DNA from: Candidatus Kaiserbacteria bacterium
GTDB taxonomy: Bacteria; Patescibacteriota; Minisyncoccia; Phycocordibacterales; UBA12088
Assembly: GCA_003561715.1 (NCBI GenBank)
Contig: PWVU01000136.1
Coordinates: 1-25,760, forward strand
DNA: 25,760 nt
Reading direction: 5' to 3'
Numbering within the stretch: position 1 is the first letter of the stretch; each line of letters opens with the position of its first letter. The position numbers and the translations under genes were made by a program. Of this stretch, positions 1-9,400 are shown piece by piece. The notes below the pieces were generated by a model. The model saw only the letters and a list, made by a program, of their open reading frames with translations, was not told where the DNA came from and searched no databases.

Positions 1-378
1 GCGGGCGTGTATCCGGAAGGGTTGGTGACCGGTTACTACGGTCCTCTGACCGAGGCGGCGCTTGAGCGTTTGAAAGCGCGACATGGTGTTGGTGAGCCAC
101 GTCAATTCGGTCCGCAAACACTCGCGTTTCTTAATCAATGGCTGTATGGAGAGGGTGCGCAAACCTATCCCACATCTGGCATGACCGACTCCGAAAAAAG
201 ACCGGTGCGCGCATCTGAGATGGATATGCACGCTCTTCTGCAGCAGATACGTGCAGGAAAGCGCGGTGAAGAATTGCGCGGACAGGTGCCCGGTACTGTG
301 AAGCAAGAAAAGAAGTATCGTGACGGAGAGGACGGAAAGGGCGGGGAAGATGGCAAAGACGGGGAGAGTGCCCAGTAG
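1..378 (+). CDS. Peptidoglycan-binding domain protein, 3' end (5' truncated by window)
   Basis: The reading frame is open from base 1 and ends at TAG 376-378, so the gene begins upstream; 125 residues are visible. The first about 45 residues (YPEGLVTGYYGPLTEAALER, then QFGPQT and LAFLN) match a PG_binding_1-type repeat, in which G-YYGPLTEAA and FGPQT are the two conserved turns. This domain normally binds cell-wall peptidoglycan and would retain the protein at the wall. The remainder is a low-complexity tail that ends in a Gly/Asp/Glu/Lys-rich, collagen-like run (DGEDGKGGEDGKDGE). No catalytic domain is visible in this part, so the enzyme or structural role must be read from the missing 5' part. 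A strong hairpin follows at once, so this gene closes a separate transcription unit. The domain call is fairly sure; the whole-protein function is unknown. Confidence 0.75.
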   Translation, partial: AGVYPEGLVTGYYGPLTEAALERLKARHGVGEPRQFGPQTLAFLNQWLYGEGAQTYPTSGMTDSEKRPVRASEMDMHALLQQIRAGKRGEELRGQVPGTVKQEKKYRDGEDGKGGEDGKDGESAQ

Positions 379-390
379 GATGATCTGATG

Positions 391-432
391 AAAACCACAC
401 AGCGCGCACCCAGGTGCGCGCTGTGTGGTTTT
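391..432 (+). terminator. Strong intrinsic terminator, probably bidirectional
   Basis: Bases 391-410 are perfectly complementary to 413-432, a 20-bp stem with only CA formally between the arms. The left arm opens with AAAA and the right arm closes with TTTT, so the hairpin has a U-tract when read from either strand. It begins 13 bases after the stop of the peptidoglycan-binding gene. All genes here lie on +, so its main job is to insulate the downstream gene from upstream readthrough. Confidence 0.8.
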
Positions 433-473
433 GGTATACACAGGCTACGGTAGTCGCACAAGTGATTGCGCAG

Positions 474-486
474 TACACTAAGGGTA
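474..486 (+). promoter_or_regulatory. Possible -10 element abutting the start codon at 487
   Basis: TACACT at 474-479 lies within ACACTAAGGGTA (475-486), and 11 of 12 bases recur at 1267-1278 in the next promoter region. If TACACT is the -10 element, transcription would begin at about 486-487, giving a leaderless mRNA for the gene starting at 487. No clear -35 hexamer is seen. Alternatively AGGG at 481-484 is a ribosome binding site for the ATG at 487, but only two bases would separate them. Confidence 0.3.
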
Positions 487-1176
487 ATGCAAACGTTGCG
501 AATGTGTGCGTACGGTATGTTCATGGCGTGTACGAGTATACTCGTACTTGCGCCCATACCCGCATCCGCATACCAAATACGAGTTATCTGGCAAGTTAAC
601 CCAAGCACCCCTATTGTCATTACCGAGCCGGAAATACGCACCTTGTGGTATGACGAACTGCGAGGCTCGGCACGCGTATACGAGATCGATTCGTCGCAAC
701 CGTTCCGATTTGTTGCCCAACTCGCGGTACCGGATAGGGAGTCGCCGCGCACCGACTACGTTGTGGAAATTATTGAGGTATCGGGAGGAGCCGCAACACC
801 TGACCGCGTGTTTGCATCGTTTGATGGCTCTGGTGTGGCATGGGAACGGACGTATAACTGGGTCGACGGGCGTTGGTACCTCACGGGTCTATCCATAGAC
901 GAGCAAGTACCGCCCGGGCGATATCGTGTGACGGTTGAAAATGGAGTTAATCAAGGCAAATACCTTTTTACGGTCGGTAGTACAATTGACCCCGCGCAAA
1001 TGTATGAGCCGCTCCGTACACTCGGGACGTTGCCTGCTGTTTCTGTGTACCATGGCGATACTTTGCTCTCGGTCGCACGAAGTCCGTTTGCGTGGGTGCC
1101 GATCCTGGTATTACTTGGTATCGCATTGTTACTTGGAAGAACGTATCGCTACCTTACTCGTGAAGAGTATGTATAA
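487..1176 (+). CDS. Exported single-pass membrane protein of unknown function
   Basis: This encodes 229 residues. ATG 487 is chosen over the in-frame TTG 466 because it leaves a normal signal peptide, about residues 1-29, ending in PIPASA before YQIR. ATG 502 is an alternative. The exported part of about 170 residues is rich in beta-strand patterns; the section PGRYRVTVENGVNQGKYLFTV looks like an Ig- or macroglobulin-type strand pair. A hydrophobic helix at about residues 202-219 (WVPILVLLGIALLLG) is followed by a short basic cytoplasmic tail, giving an outside-facing anchor topology. I do not recognise the family. It stands alone between a terminator and the next promoter and fits the general surface-protein theme. 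Confidence 0.7.
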   Translation: MQTLRMCAYGMFMACTSILVLAPIPASAYQIRVIWQVNPSTPIVITEPEIRTLWYDELRGSARVYEIDSSQPFRFVAQLAVPDRESPRTDYVVEIIEVSGGAATPDRVFASFDGSGVAWERTYNWVDGRWYLTGLSIDEQVPPGRYRVTVENGVNQGKYLFTVGSTIDPAQMYEPLRTLGTLPAVSVYHGDTLLSVARSPFAWVPILVLLGIALLLGRTYRYLTREEYV

Positions 1177-1240
1177 CGCAAAGGCGCATGTTGGGTACGC
1201 AGTCCATGCAATCCCTTGGAGATAAAAAAGTAGGCACCTG

Positions 1241-1282
1241 TTGACTACTATGTGGAAAACGCGTGCATACTAAGGGTATAAG
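1241..1282 (+). promoter_or_regulatory. Promoter of the stalked TolB-like gene
   Basis: TTGACT at 1241-1246 is a good -35 hexamer. Candidate -10 elements are CATACT 1266-1271 (spacer 19, somewhat long) and TATAAG 1277-1282. TGTGGAAAA at 1251-1259 differs by one base from the reverse complement of the DnaA box TTATCCACA. The stretch 1267-1278 repeats the element seen at 475-486. Confidence 0.5.
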
Positions 1283-1312
1283 TGCGATACACTATATATA
1301 GCCATGCTGTTT

Positions 1313-1330
1313 CGCATCCTGGGGGATGCG
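1313..1330 (+). promoter_or_regulatory. 5' leader hairpin before the ribosome binding site
   Basis: CGCATCC (1313-1319) pairs with GGATGCG (1324-1330) around a TGGG loop. It lies just upstream of the GGGGG ribosome binding site at 1335-1339, itself six bases before ATG 1346. The hairpin may affect mRNA stability or start-site access. It would be coding if the ATG at 1304 were used, so it favours the 1346 start. Confidence 0.35.
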
Positions 1331-1345
1331 GCATGGGGGTATGTA

Positions 1346-3427
1346 ATGATCAGACCTACGCGTGTAAAAACGCATAGTCATGCGGTAGTACTCAAACCGC
1401 GGGGATCGCCGACATCAGAAAGACACATTCCACCGGATACTGCCGTACAGCCGAGGAGTAGACCTCCTGCGGTGTTTTCCCGTGCTGTCTCGCAACAAAG
1501 TACTCAGGTTCCCAGGTTTACTCAATTCGCCGCCCAGTCCACACGAGTACTCCCGCGGTCCTCAGCGCGTGTTTTGCCAGAGAGTCGCAGGAAACAGTCT
1601 TCTGTATATGCCCCGCAAAAGAGATTCGGTGTTGCGCATACCCGACCGGGGATACGAGCTGGATCGGGTCACAAAGAAAACGCTCATACAAGAACACAAC
1701 AGTATGTTCGTGGGTATACCCGTGGTAAACCGAGCAGTTTGGTCGCAAGTATGCTTCTTGTGTTCTGCATAGCGGTACAACCGTTGTATATTGCGTTTGC
1801 TACTGAGTTAGAAGAATCACAGGCTGATGAAGCGATGTCTGAAGTTTTGGAAGTAATAGAACGTGTAGGAGTCGAATACGAAACGACAAACGAGTCAGCT
1901 ATTCCCGAAACCGATCAGGACGAACGTGATGCAGACGACCATGAGTACACTGATTCGAATCAACTGATAGATGAGGTGACCGATACCGATAGGCAGTCGA
2001 TTGATCCCGCGTTGCATGTAGTTGGAGAAGCCGTCACGTCTTTCGACAAGGAAAAGCGCGCAACCTCAGACCTTACACCTGATGTGGAAACCGAACCATT
2101 CGAATCTGAATCTGTGAACGACGATACCACCGGTGAAGAGGAAGTAACTATTGTGGAGGAGGAAGGCACGAAACCGGCATCAGCAATCGAATCAGACACC
2201 GAAACAACCGAATCCGAAGCTGCAAACGACGAACTTGCTGGAGAAGCCGGCTCCTCTTCAGACGAGGAAGAGAGTGTCATTTCAACTCCCGCATCCCACT
2301 CAGAAACCGAAGAACAAAGCAGTGGATCATCTGCGCACGAAGACACCGCTGAAGAAGAAACGGCTTCCTCAACGGAGACAGACAATGCGTTGTCCGATAG
2401 TGCCGAAGCGGATGCATTTGGAACGGTAGCCCCCGACACATCTGCATCTCGTGAAAGGGTGCTTCAGCAGGATGCCTCGCGTGATACAAGCGGCATGACG
2501 CAAACACTCGACGATCATGACTGTACCGTCTTGGGTGACGGCGCGCTCTACTGCGTTGAGCGCGATCAATCGGTGCACGCTGGCGTCGAGCCGGGCGTTG
2601 CGCGAGTGTATGCGCGTGCAGGACCAAATGGCAACAAAGAGATCTTCTTCTTGGAGCAGGGGCGCACGACGCAGATCACGCATAATCGGCGGGAAGATTT
2701 CGCCCCCATGTATGACCCGCACAGTAATCGTATCGTGTGGAACACCCTTATTGATGATCGTTTGCAAATCATGATGCACGACCGTACGACCGGCGAAACC
2801 CGCCAGATCACACACACGCCGCACAATAATAGCAACCCTCATTTGCATGGCGATGTATTAACGTGGCAAGCGTGGAAGAACAATAACTGGGAGATCATGT
2901 TGGTGCGTAATGTGTCGCGCGATCCGGTCGTGCCCGAGCGTCTCACCAGCAACAGTACGCACGATATGTTCCCGCGTGTCTTTGACACGCTGGTGACGTG
3001 GCAGACACAAACGCGGGATTCGTGGCATGTTGCGGTGTACGATATCGAACGACGTCAGTTTTCGTATATTGAAAAAACAGGCGAGGGGCGCTATGAAAAT
3101 CCGCGGTTCGTATTGGTCTTTGATGAGCGTGCGCCAAGCGGAGATGTGGAAGTGGTTGGGTACGACATAGCAACACGCAGTCAGATACCTCTTGTGCCAC
3201 TTGGTCGTGATGTGCCTTCGCCCATGACACCGCAAGACGATACCGGGGAAGCGATACCGGCGCAAACACAAAACGGCTCATCGACGATAAAGACCGCGCA
3301 ACGAGACGAGGGTGACGACGAAAGCAATAGTGGTGATTTGGATGTGGTGGATGAAAACGATGATACCTTTGCGGAGTTTGCCGATGACTTCGAGATCGAG
3401 GGCGAGGTGGAGGGTGATGAGGTATAA
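1346..3427 (+). CDS. Membrane-anchored acidic-stalk protein with TolB-like beta-propeller
   Basis: This encodes 693 residues. ATG 1346 is preferred because GGGGG lies six bases upstream; an in-frame ATG at 1304 has no such site. Residues 1-130 are very basic (25 Lys/Arg against 4 Asp/Glu). Residues 131-152 form one hydrophobic helix (LVASMLLVFCIAVQPLYIAF), which would place the basic part in the cytoplasm and the rest outside. Residues about 153-410 are a Glu/Asp/Ser/Thr-rich, probably disordered stalk. Residues about 418-620 carry repeated blades of the form ITHNRREDFAPMYD, ITHTPHNNSNPHLHGD and LTSNSTHDMFPRVFDT, each followed by a V/L-T/V-W strand; this matches TolB/PD40-type propellers, which usually mediate protein contacts. 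The last about 70 residues are acidic again. It ends 16 bases before the giant adhesin gene, so the two are probably cotranscribed. The exact partner is unknown. Confidence 0.75.
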   Translation: MIRPTRVKTHSHAVVLKPRGSPTSERHIPPDTAVQPRSRPPAVFSRAVSQQSTQVPRFTQFAAQSTRVLPRSSARVLPESRRKQSSVYAPQKRFGVAHTRPGIRAGSGHKENAHTRTQQYVRGYTRGKPSSLVASMLLVFCIAVQPLYIAFATELEESQADEAMSEVLEVIERVGVEYETTNESAIPETDQDERDADDHEYTDSNQLIDEVTDTDRQSIDPALHVVGEAVTSFDKEKRATSDLTPDVETEPFESESVNDDTTGEEEVTIVEEEGTKPASAIESDTETTESEAANDELAGEAGSSSDEEESVISTPASHSETEEQSSGSSAHEDTAEEETASSTETDNALSDSAEADAFGTVAPDTSASRERVLQQDASRDTSGMTQTLDDHDCTVLGDGALYCVERDQSVHAGVEPGVARVYARAGPNGNKEIFFLEQGRTTQITHNRREDFAPMYDPHSNRIVWNTLIDDRLQIMMHDRTTGETRQITHTPHNNSNPHLHGDVLTWQAWKNNNWEIMLVRNVSRDPVVPERLTSNSTHDMFPRVFDTLVTWQTQTRDSWHVAVYDIERRQFSYIEKTGEGRYENPRFVLVFDERAPSGDVEVVGYDIATRSQIPLVPLGRDVPSPMTPQDDTGEAIPAQTQNGSSTIKTAQRDEGDDESNSGDLDVVDENDDTFAEFADDFEIEGEVEGDEV

Positions 3428-3443
3428 GCGGTGATGAGCGTAC

Positions 3444-6400
3444 ATGTGGATCTTTCAAGCATTGGCACTGTGGGTAGAGGGGAAGCGCTCGAGAGCGTGG
3501 GTATTGGGTGGTCTCGGTGTTGCGGTGGTATTAGGAAGCAGCGCATTGTTGTTTGTTCGACCTGCGGGTATTTCAGCCGCAATAGGCGACATCGCCGTAT
3601 ATCGTGAAGCAACCGGTCTTGAGTTGATCAGCACATCGGTCACGACGCTTGATTGGGATACGACCGTATCAGAAGGTCCCGGTTTCACCATTGATAGTGG
3701 TAGAACGGACATCACGCTGTCCGATCAGGGCAAGTATTTGGTGATGTATAACCTTGGCATACAGATTGGTGCCGGTGCAGGTCGGCGCGAAATTCAGGGT
3801 TTTCTTGAGCTGGATAGTACCGTATCTCCGTATGGGCGCGCATCCTGCTTTATACGGCGCTCCGACGGACAAGATACATGCCATATGGCGGGTGCCGCGA
3901 TACTTGAAACGACGGCTCCCAACCAGGTACTACGCGTACAGGCACAGCGCACCGATTCCAACATCTCTGTGGACGCGCGCCGCACACCAAGCTCAAGTGG
4001 TCTCATGCTATTGCGCCTTGATGATATATGGGAGTATGCGCGTTTTCGAAAGACCAACACGCAAAGTGCGAATAACACTTCTTTTCAGACCATTGAGTGG
4101 AATACCGATGACGAGATCGCCGGCATCTACAGTCGATCGGGAGGTGCTATTACGCTTGATGAACCCGGGTACTATATGATCACCACAAATGTCGGGTATA
4201 CGCTTACCGCTAATGCGCGTCGTAGTTTGGCTACGCGCCTAACCCTGGACGGAGTAGAGGTACCCGGTACACGCGTTACCGCATTTATGGATGGCAATAC
4301 TAATACACGCAATCATGTTGCAACGTACTCGGGTATTATCGAGGTGACTGCGGCCAATCAGGTACTGCGCCTGGAGACGGTGTGCGAAGGGCTCGGATGC
4401 GGCAGTGTATCCACCAACGGCTCGCAGACGGCAATGACCTTGGCACGTCTTCCGGATAGTGCGGAGATCGTTCGTCTGGGAGACACTGCCGGTACACAAC
4501 AGATCGATGGCAACAACGATCCAATCTTGCTCAACGAACAACAGCGGCTCGACCCAACGTTTTCACACAGCACATCAACTAATTCGTCTCGTGTGACGGT
4601 CAATACACCCGGCGCGTATCTCTTCTTCGGTTCATTCTACTCAACACGAGATGAAAATAGCGGTATCCTGTATCCGACGCTCAGGTGGCGTGTAAACGGC
4701 GGGGTGCAAAACTATGCCGGGTTTGGACAGATCAATCATGGTGAAGGTGGAGCAAACAGTACTCTCACTGCCGGCAACTCGGGTGGCTTTATTGCACCTT
4801 CACTTTCCTCGGGTGCCTATGTTGAACTGGCAAATACCAATGAGACGACTGAGAGTGATGCGAGTGCCGTCTTTGCCGCTGATCGAATGGGGTTGCAGGG
4901 AGTACGCATCGGCTCGCTCGTCATAGGAGACGCACTTGTTGCGAGCGAAGGGGAGCAAACTGCGACCACCACGCCCGGCACCACTGATCTGTATCTGGGC
5001 GGCGCGTTCTCGGTGCGGGGGACGCGCGGTAACGTTACGATCACCGAGGTTACGATAGAAGAGTTTGGTACCATTGATGCGGCAAGTGATCTTGCGAATG
5101 TGCGTCTGTTCTACGAGATGGACACGACGGCACCCTACACGTGTGACGAAATGTCATATGACGGTACACAACCGCAGTTCGGTACCTCGACGACATTCTC
5201 AAGTGCAAACGGCACCGCTTCATTCAGTGGATCGGTCGGTGCGGGAACAAGCTCGGCATTATGTCTCTACGTGGTAGTGGATGTGGCGAGTACTGCGCTC
5301 GATGGGCAGATCATAGAGATACATATTGCCGATCCTTCGAACGATGTTGTGCTTTCATCGGGCACAGTCGATCCGGAAACGCCGATTGTGCTCGGTGGAT
5401 CTACCGTCGTTGAAGATGATCTGCTGACACAAACACACTATCACTGGCGACTTGATGACGATGATGAACAGAACGCCTCTTCGGCGACTGCGGGGCTTGA
5501 GGATACGCCGCTGATGATGCTCGCAAAGAACACAACAACGCGCTTACGCATGCAGGTTGCCAATAGTGGCTCGGCACCCTCACCTGCGGTTGCCTATCGA
5601 CTTGAGTACGCACCTATTGCCGGATCATGCGCTGCAACGGTCAGTGGTTGGACGCAGGTAGGCGATAGTGGTGCCGCATTCGACATGTCGCCTACGACAA
5701 ATCTTACCGAGGGTGCAGATACCACGAATATTCCGGTGCCGGATGGTGGTGTTAGCGATGAGGGTTCGGTGTTTGTGACACCCAACGGGGCGGTGCGGGA
5801 TACCACGTCTCAGACAGGAGGTATAGTGACACCGATTGATGGGTTTGTTGAGTTTGAGTTTTCACTTGAGGCGACCACTGATGCCGATGAAGGCACCACG
5901 TACTGTTTTCGACTGACGGACGCGGGAACACCCTTGGTCGCCTACGATGAGTATCCGCGTGCAACCGTTGCCGCCGACGTGACGGTATCGTCGATCGGTG
6001 CGCAGGTCGCCGGTACGCTGAAAAATGTCACCGATCTCTACTTAGGTGGTGCGTTTGTTATTTCAACCGATACCGGTACGCGTGATGTTACCGCGATCAC
6101 GGTCGCGCAGACCGGTACGGCAGATGGTCAGACCGCTCTGGAAAATCTACGTCTCTACTACGATCTTGATACGACTGCGCCATATGATTGTAGCAGTGAG
6201 TCGTATGATGGTACGCAGGCGCAATTCGGCGCCACGTCAAGCATCGCATTTAATGCGTCGCAAGGAACGAGTACCTTTACGGATAGTGTGACGATATCAC
6301 CGTCTCAAACACTTTGTGTGTACGCGGTGCTTGATATTACCAATAACGCCGGCAATGCCGACACAATTGAGATCGAGGTCACTAATCCCGCAAGTGATGT

Positions 6401-9400
6401 GGTGGTTTCATCCGGGTCGGTTGCTCCCACCACGCCGATAGAGCTCATGGGTGCAACAGTGATCGAAGGAGAGACACTTGTTCAGTATGGCTATCATTGG
6501 CGTAACGATACTGGTGATGAGCAGAATGCCACCTCGGCGACCGGTGGCAATCAATCGACACCGCTAACCAATACGCCACAAGGAGCGCCGCATCGACTGC
6601 GGTTGGGTGTGCAGAATGTCGGTCTTGCAACCTCTTCTGCGACGGAATTCCGGCTTGAGTACGGGCTTAAAAATACGACCTGCAGTGCGGTGGGAACATG
6701 GACCGACGTAGGTGCGCCGGGCGGCTCTTGGGCGATGGTTGCAAGCGACTATGTTACCGATGGTGAGCATACAACCAATATTCCGATCATATCGGGTGGT
6801 CTCACCGATCCGGGCGGCACGTTCACCAGCCCCAATAGTGCCGTAAAAGATGTCTCATCGCAGACAACGGGTATCCTGGTCGGCCCCGATGACTTTGTTG
6901 AGTTGGAATATACCATCGAGGCGACTACCGAGGCATTGAGCGGTGAGGAGTATTGTTTTCGGGTCAGTAGTGCGGGGAGTGCGCTTGATCTCTACACCGA
7001 ATACGCAGAGGCGAGTATGCGCCCAAACCAGGATTTCATCGTTCAGCGTGGGGTTGCAACCATTCCCGATGGTGATACGACCGCATCACTGATCGCCGGC
7101 ACTGATTTTGTCGCGCCACGAGATTCCTCGCGCGCATTCATCCGTATCACCAATACCCACATGACCGGTGCCGGTAATTCAACCGGTGGTGGTAATCAAG
7201 ACGCGCACAACGTGACGGCGCACATTGCCAATCCTGAGGATCTGGCGAACACCGTGAACATTGTACGTTTCGGTACGGCAGGTGATACGCGCGTGGCGTG
7301 GGAGTTGGTCGAGTATATTGGACCGCCCGGTGGTGATAATGAGATACGAGTGCGTACTGCCGGTGCGACGACGTTCGGTGCCGGCGCGGCAACATCGAGC
7401 ATGCCCGTTACCGGTGTGCTTGCTGATGACGATGTGGTGGTATTTGTCACCGGCTCGGCAAATCCCAATACCGGGCGCACTACCTACCAAACCGGGCAGG
7501 TCACCGGTGAGTGGTCGTCTGCTTATCAGACGCTCACCCTGCGCCGCGGTGCGACGGGAGATGCTATTGCGGTGTCCTACGCGCTGGTTGAATTCGTCGG
7601 GCAGAATTGGCGTATCCAACGAGCAGAGCATACCTACAGTGCGGTTGCATCGGTCCAAACACAAACTATTTCCGCGGTAGGCGATCTGTCTCGTGCGTTT
7701 ATTCATGCACAAAAGCGCATCAGCGGTAGCAATAACACGCTCTCCAATTTCGGTCATGTGGTCTATTTCCAAAATCCCACTACGGTGAACTTTTTCCTGG
7801 AAAGTGGCGCAACCAACGCCGGTAGCCACACCTCGGTTGCGTGGATCATTGAGAATACCCAAACCAGTGGCGTACCGATGCAGGTAACACGCTCCAATGG
7901 CACGCAGTCCGGTGGGGGTGATCCCGCGGTAGTGAACGTGGATATCAATACCACGCTTACCAGTCTTGATACGGCGTCCATATTTATGACCAATACCTCA
8001 TCGGGCAACAATACCCAATTTCCGCGGGCTATGATCGCGCCACGAATTATCTCACCAACGCAGTATGAGATATGGATCTCGGATGCGGGGCAGACACGCA
8101 CGTATCGCACCGAAGTGGTGGAGTGGCCGACGGCGCAATTGACCCTTGTGCAGAACTACTATCGTGTGTTCGTTGATAACGAAGCACTCACGCCTGGCGA
8201 CCCATGGCCTCTCGGCGCTATTGATCTGGGTGAGAACACCGCAATAACCGCAGACGACGCACCGCCGTCGGTGGGACAGATCGTGCGCTTGCGTATGTCG
8301 GTTGCAATCGAGGGCGGCGCGCTCTCAGCATCAGCACGTTCGTTCGCCTTGGAGTATGGTGAACGACCTGAAGCAGGTACGTGCTCAATGATCACCGAGT
8401 GGTTCTCGGTGGGAGAGGTGGGAAGTACGACCGCGCTGTGGCGAGGAATTGCATCAGGTCCGCCGGATGGCACACCGCTTTCGACCGATCCGCCAACCGG
8501 TAGCGATCTGTTGTTGTCGATCGCCGATCGCGCGGGTACCTATGAGCGTGAGAATCCGTCCGCACTCAATCCCTACCGCGTTGCCAATGGAGAGGATGTA
8601 GAGTATGACTGGGTGCTGCAGCACAATGGTGCCAGTGAGGATACGTTTTACTGTTTTCGCATGACCGATACGGACGGGTCGTTGCTGGATGAGTATGCGT
8701 TCTATCCCACCATACTGACCGGCGGGTTTGAGATCGAGTCTCACTCATGGCGATGGTATGGAGATGTAACCAATCTTACTCCTACTACAGCGCTTGCGGC
8801 GGAAAATGTTACGCCGATCAATATTGCCTACGATCAACCGGTAACCTTGCGACTTGGCTTACGCGAGATATCGAGCGGTTCAAGCAATGCGAAGTTCCGG
8901 CTTCAGTTCTCCGAGTACGCGGACTTCTCGGTTGTGTCCGATGTTACCGATATGGATCAGTGTGTATTTGGTGAATCGACATGGTGTTACGCGGAGGGTG
9001 CGGGAGATGAGGGTGATATCATAGAAGAAGCACTACTGTCGGGTGTTGATGCGTGTACGGGAAGTGTGGGGGATGGATGTGGTACGCGCAATGAGTACTC
9101 ATTCGTACCGGAGGTGATCGGCGAGTCGGGCACGGTCACCGCCGATAGTAATCCCGTGGTAGTCAATCTAGAGCATACCTATACGTCTCCCATCATCATT
9201 GCCGAGTCTATTACCGGGGATGTAAGTGGCGGCAGTGGCAACCGACCGGCGGCGGCGATGATCGTTGCCACCTCCTCGAATTCGTTCACGGTGCGTATTC
9301 AGCGACCGGACAATGAGCCGGACACCCATGGCGTTGAGACTGTCTCGTATATTGTCATGGAAGCGGGAACGCATATCCTGCCCGGAGGTGTGCAAGTGGA

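Noticed and set aside
1960..2439. Open frame of 159 codons on the - strand
   Set aside because: It is the complement of the Glu/Asp/Ser/Thr-rich stalk of the 1346 gene; the product is an unstructured Ser/Val run with no gene-like features.
7179..7862. Open frame of 227 codons on the - strand inside the giant adhesin gene
   Set aside because: The + strand frame here is part of a 2408-codon gene with coherent domains; the opposite product shows no signal, motif or ribosome binding site.
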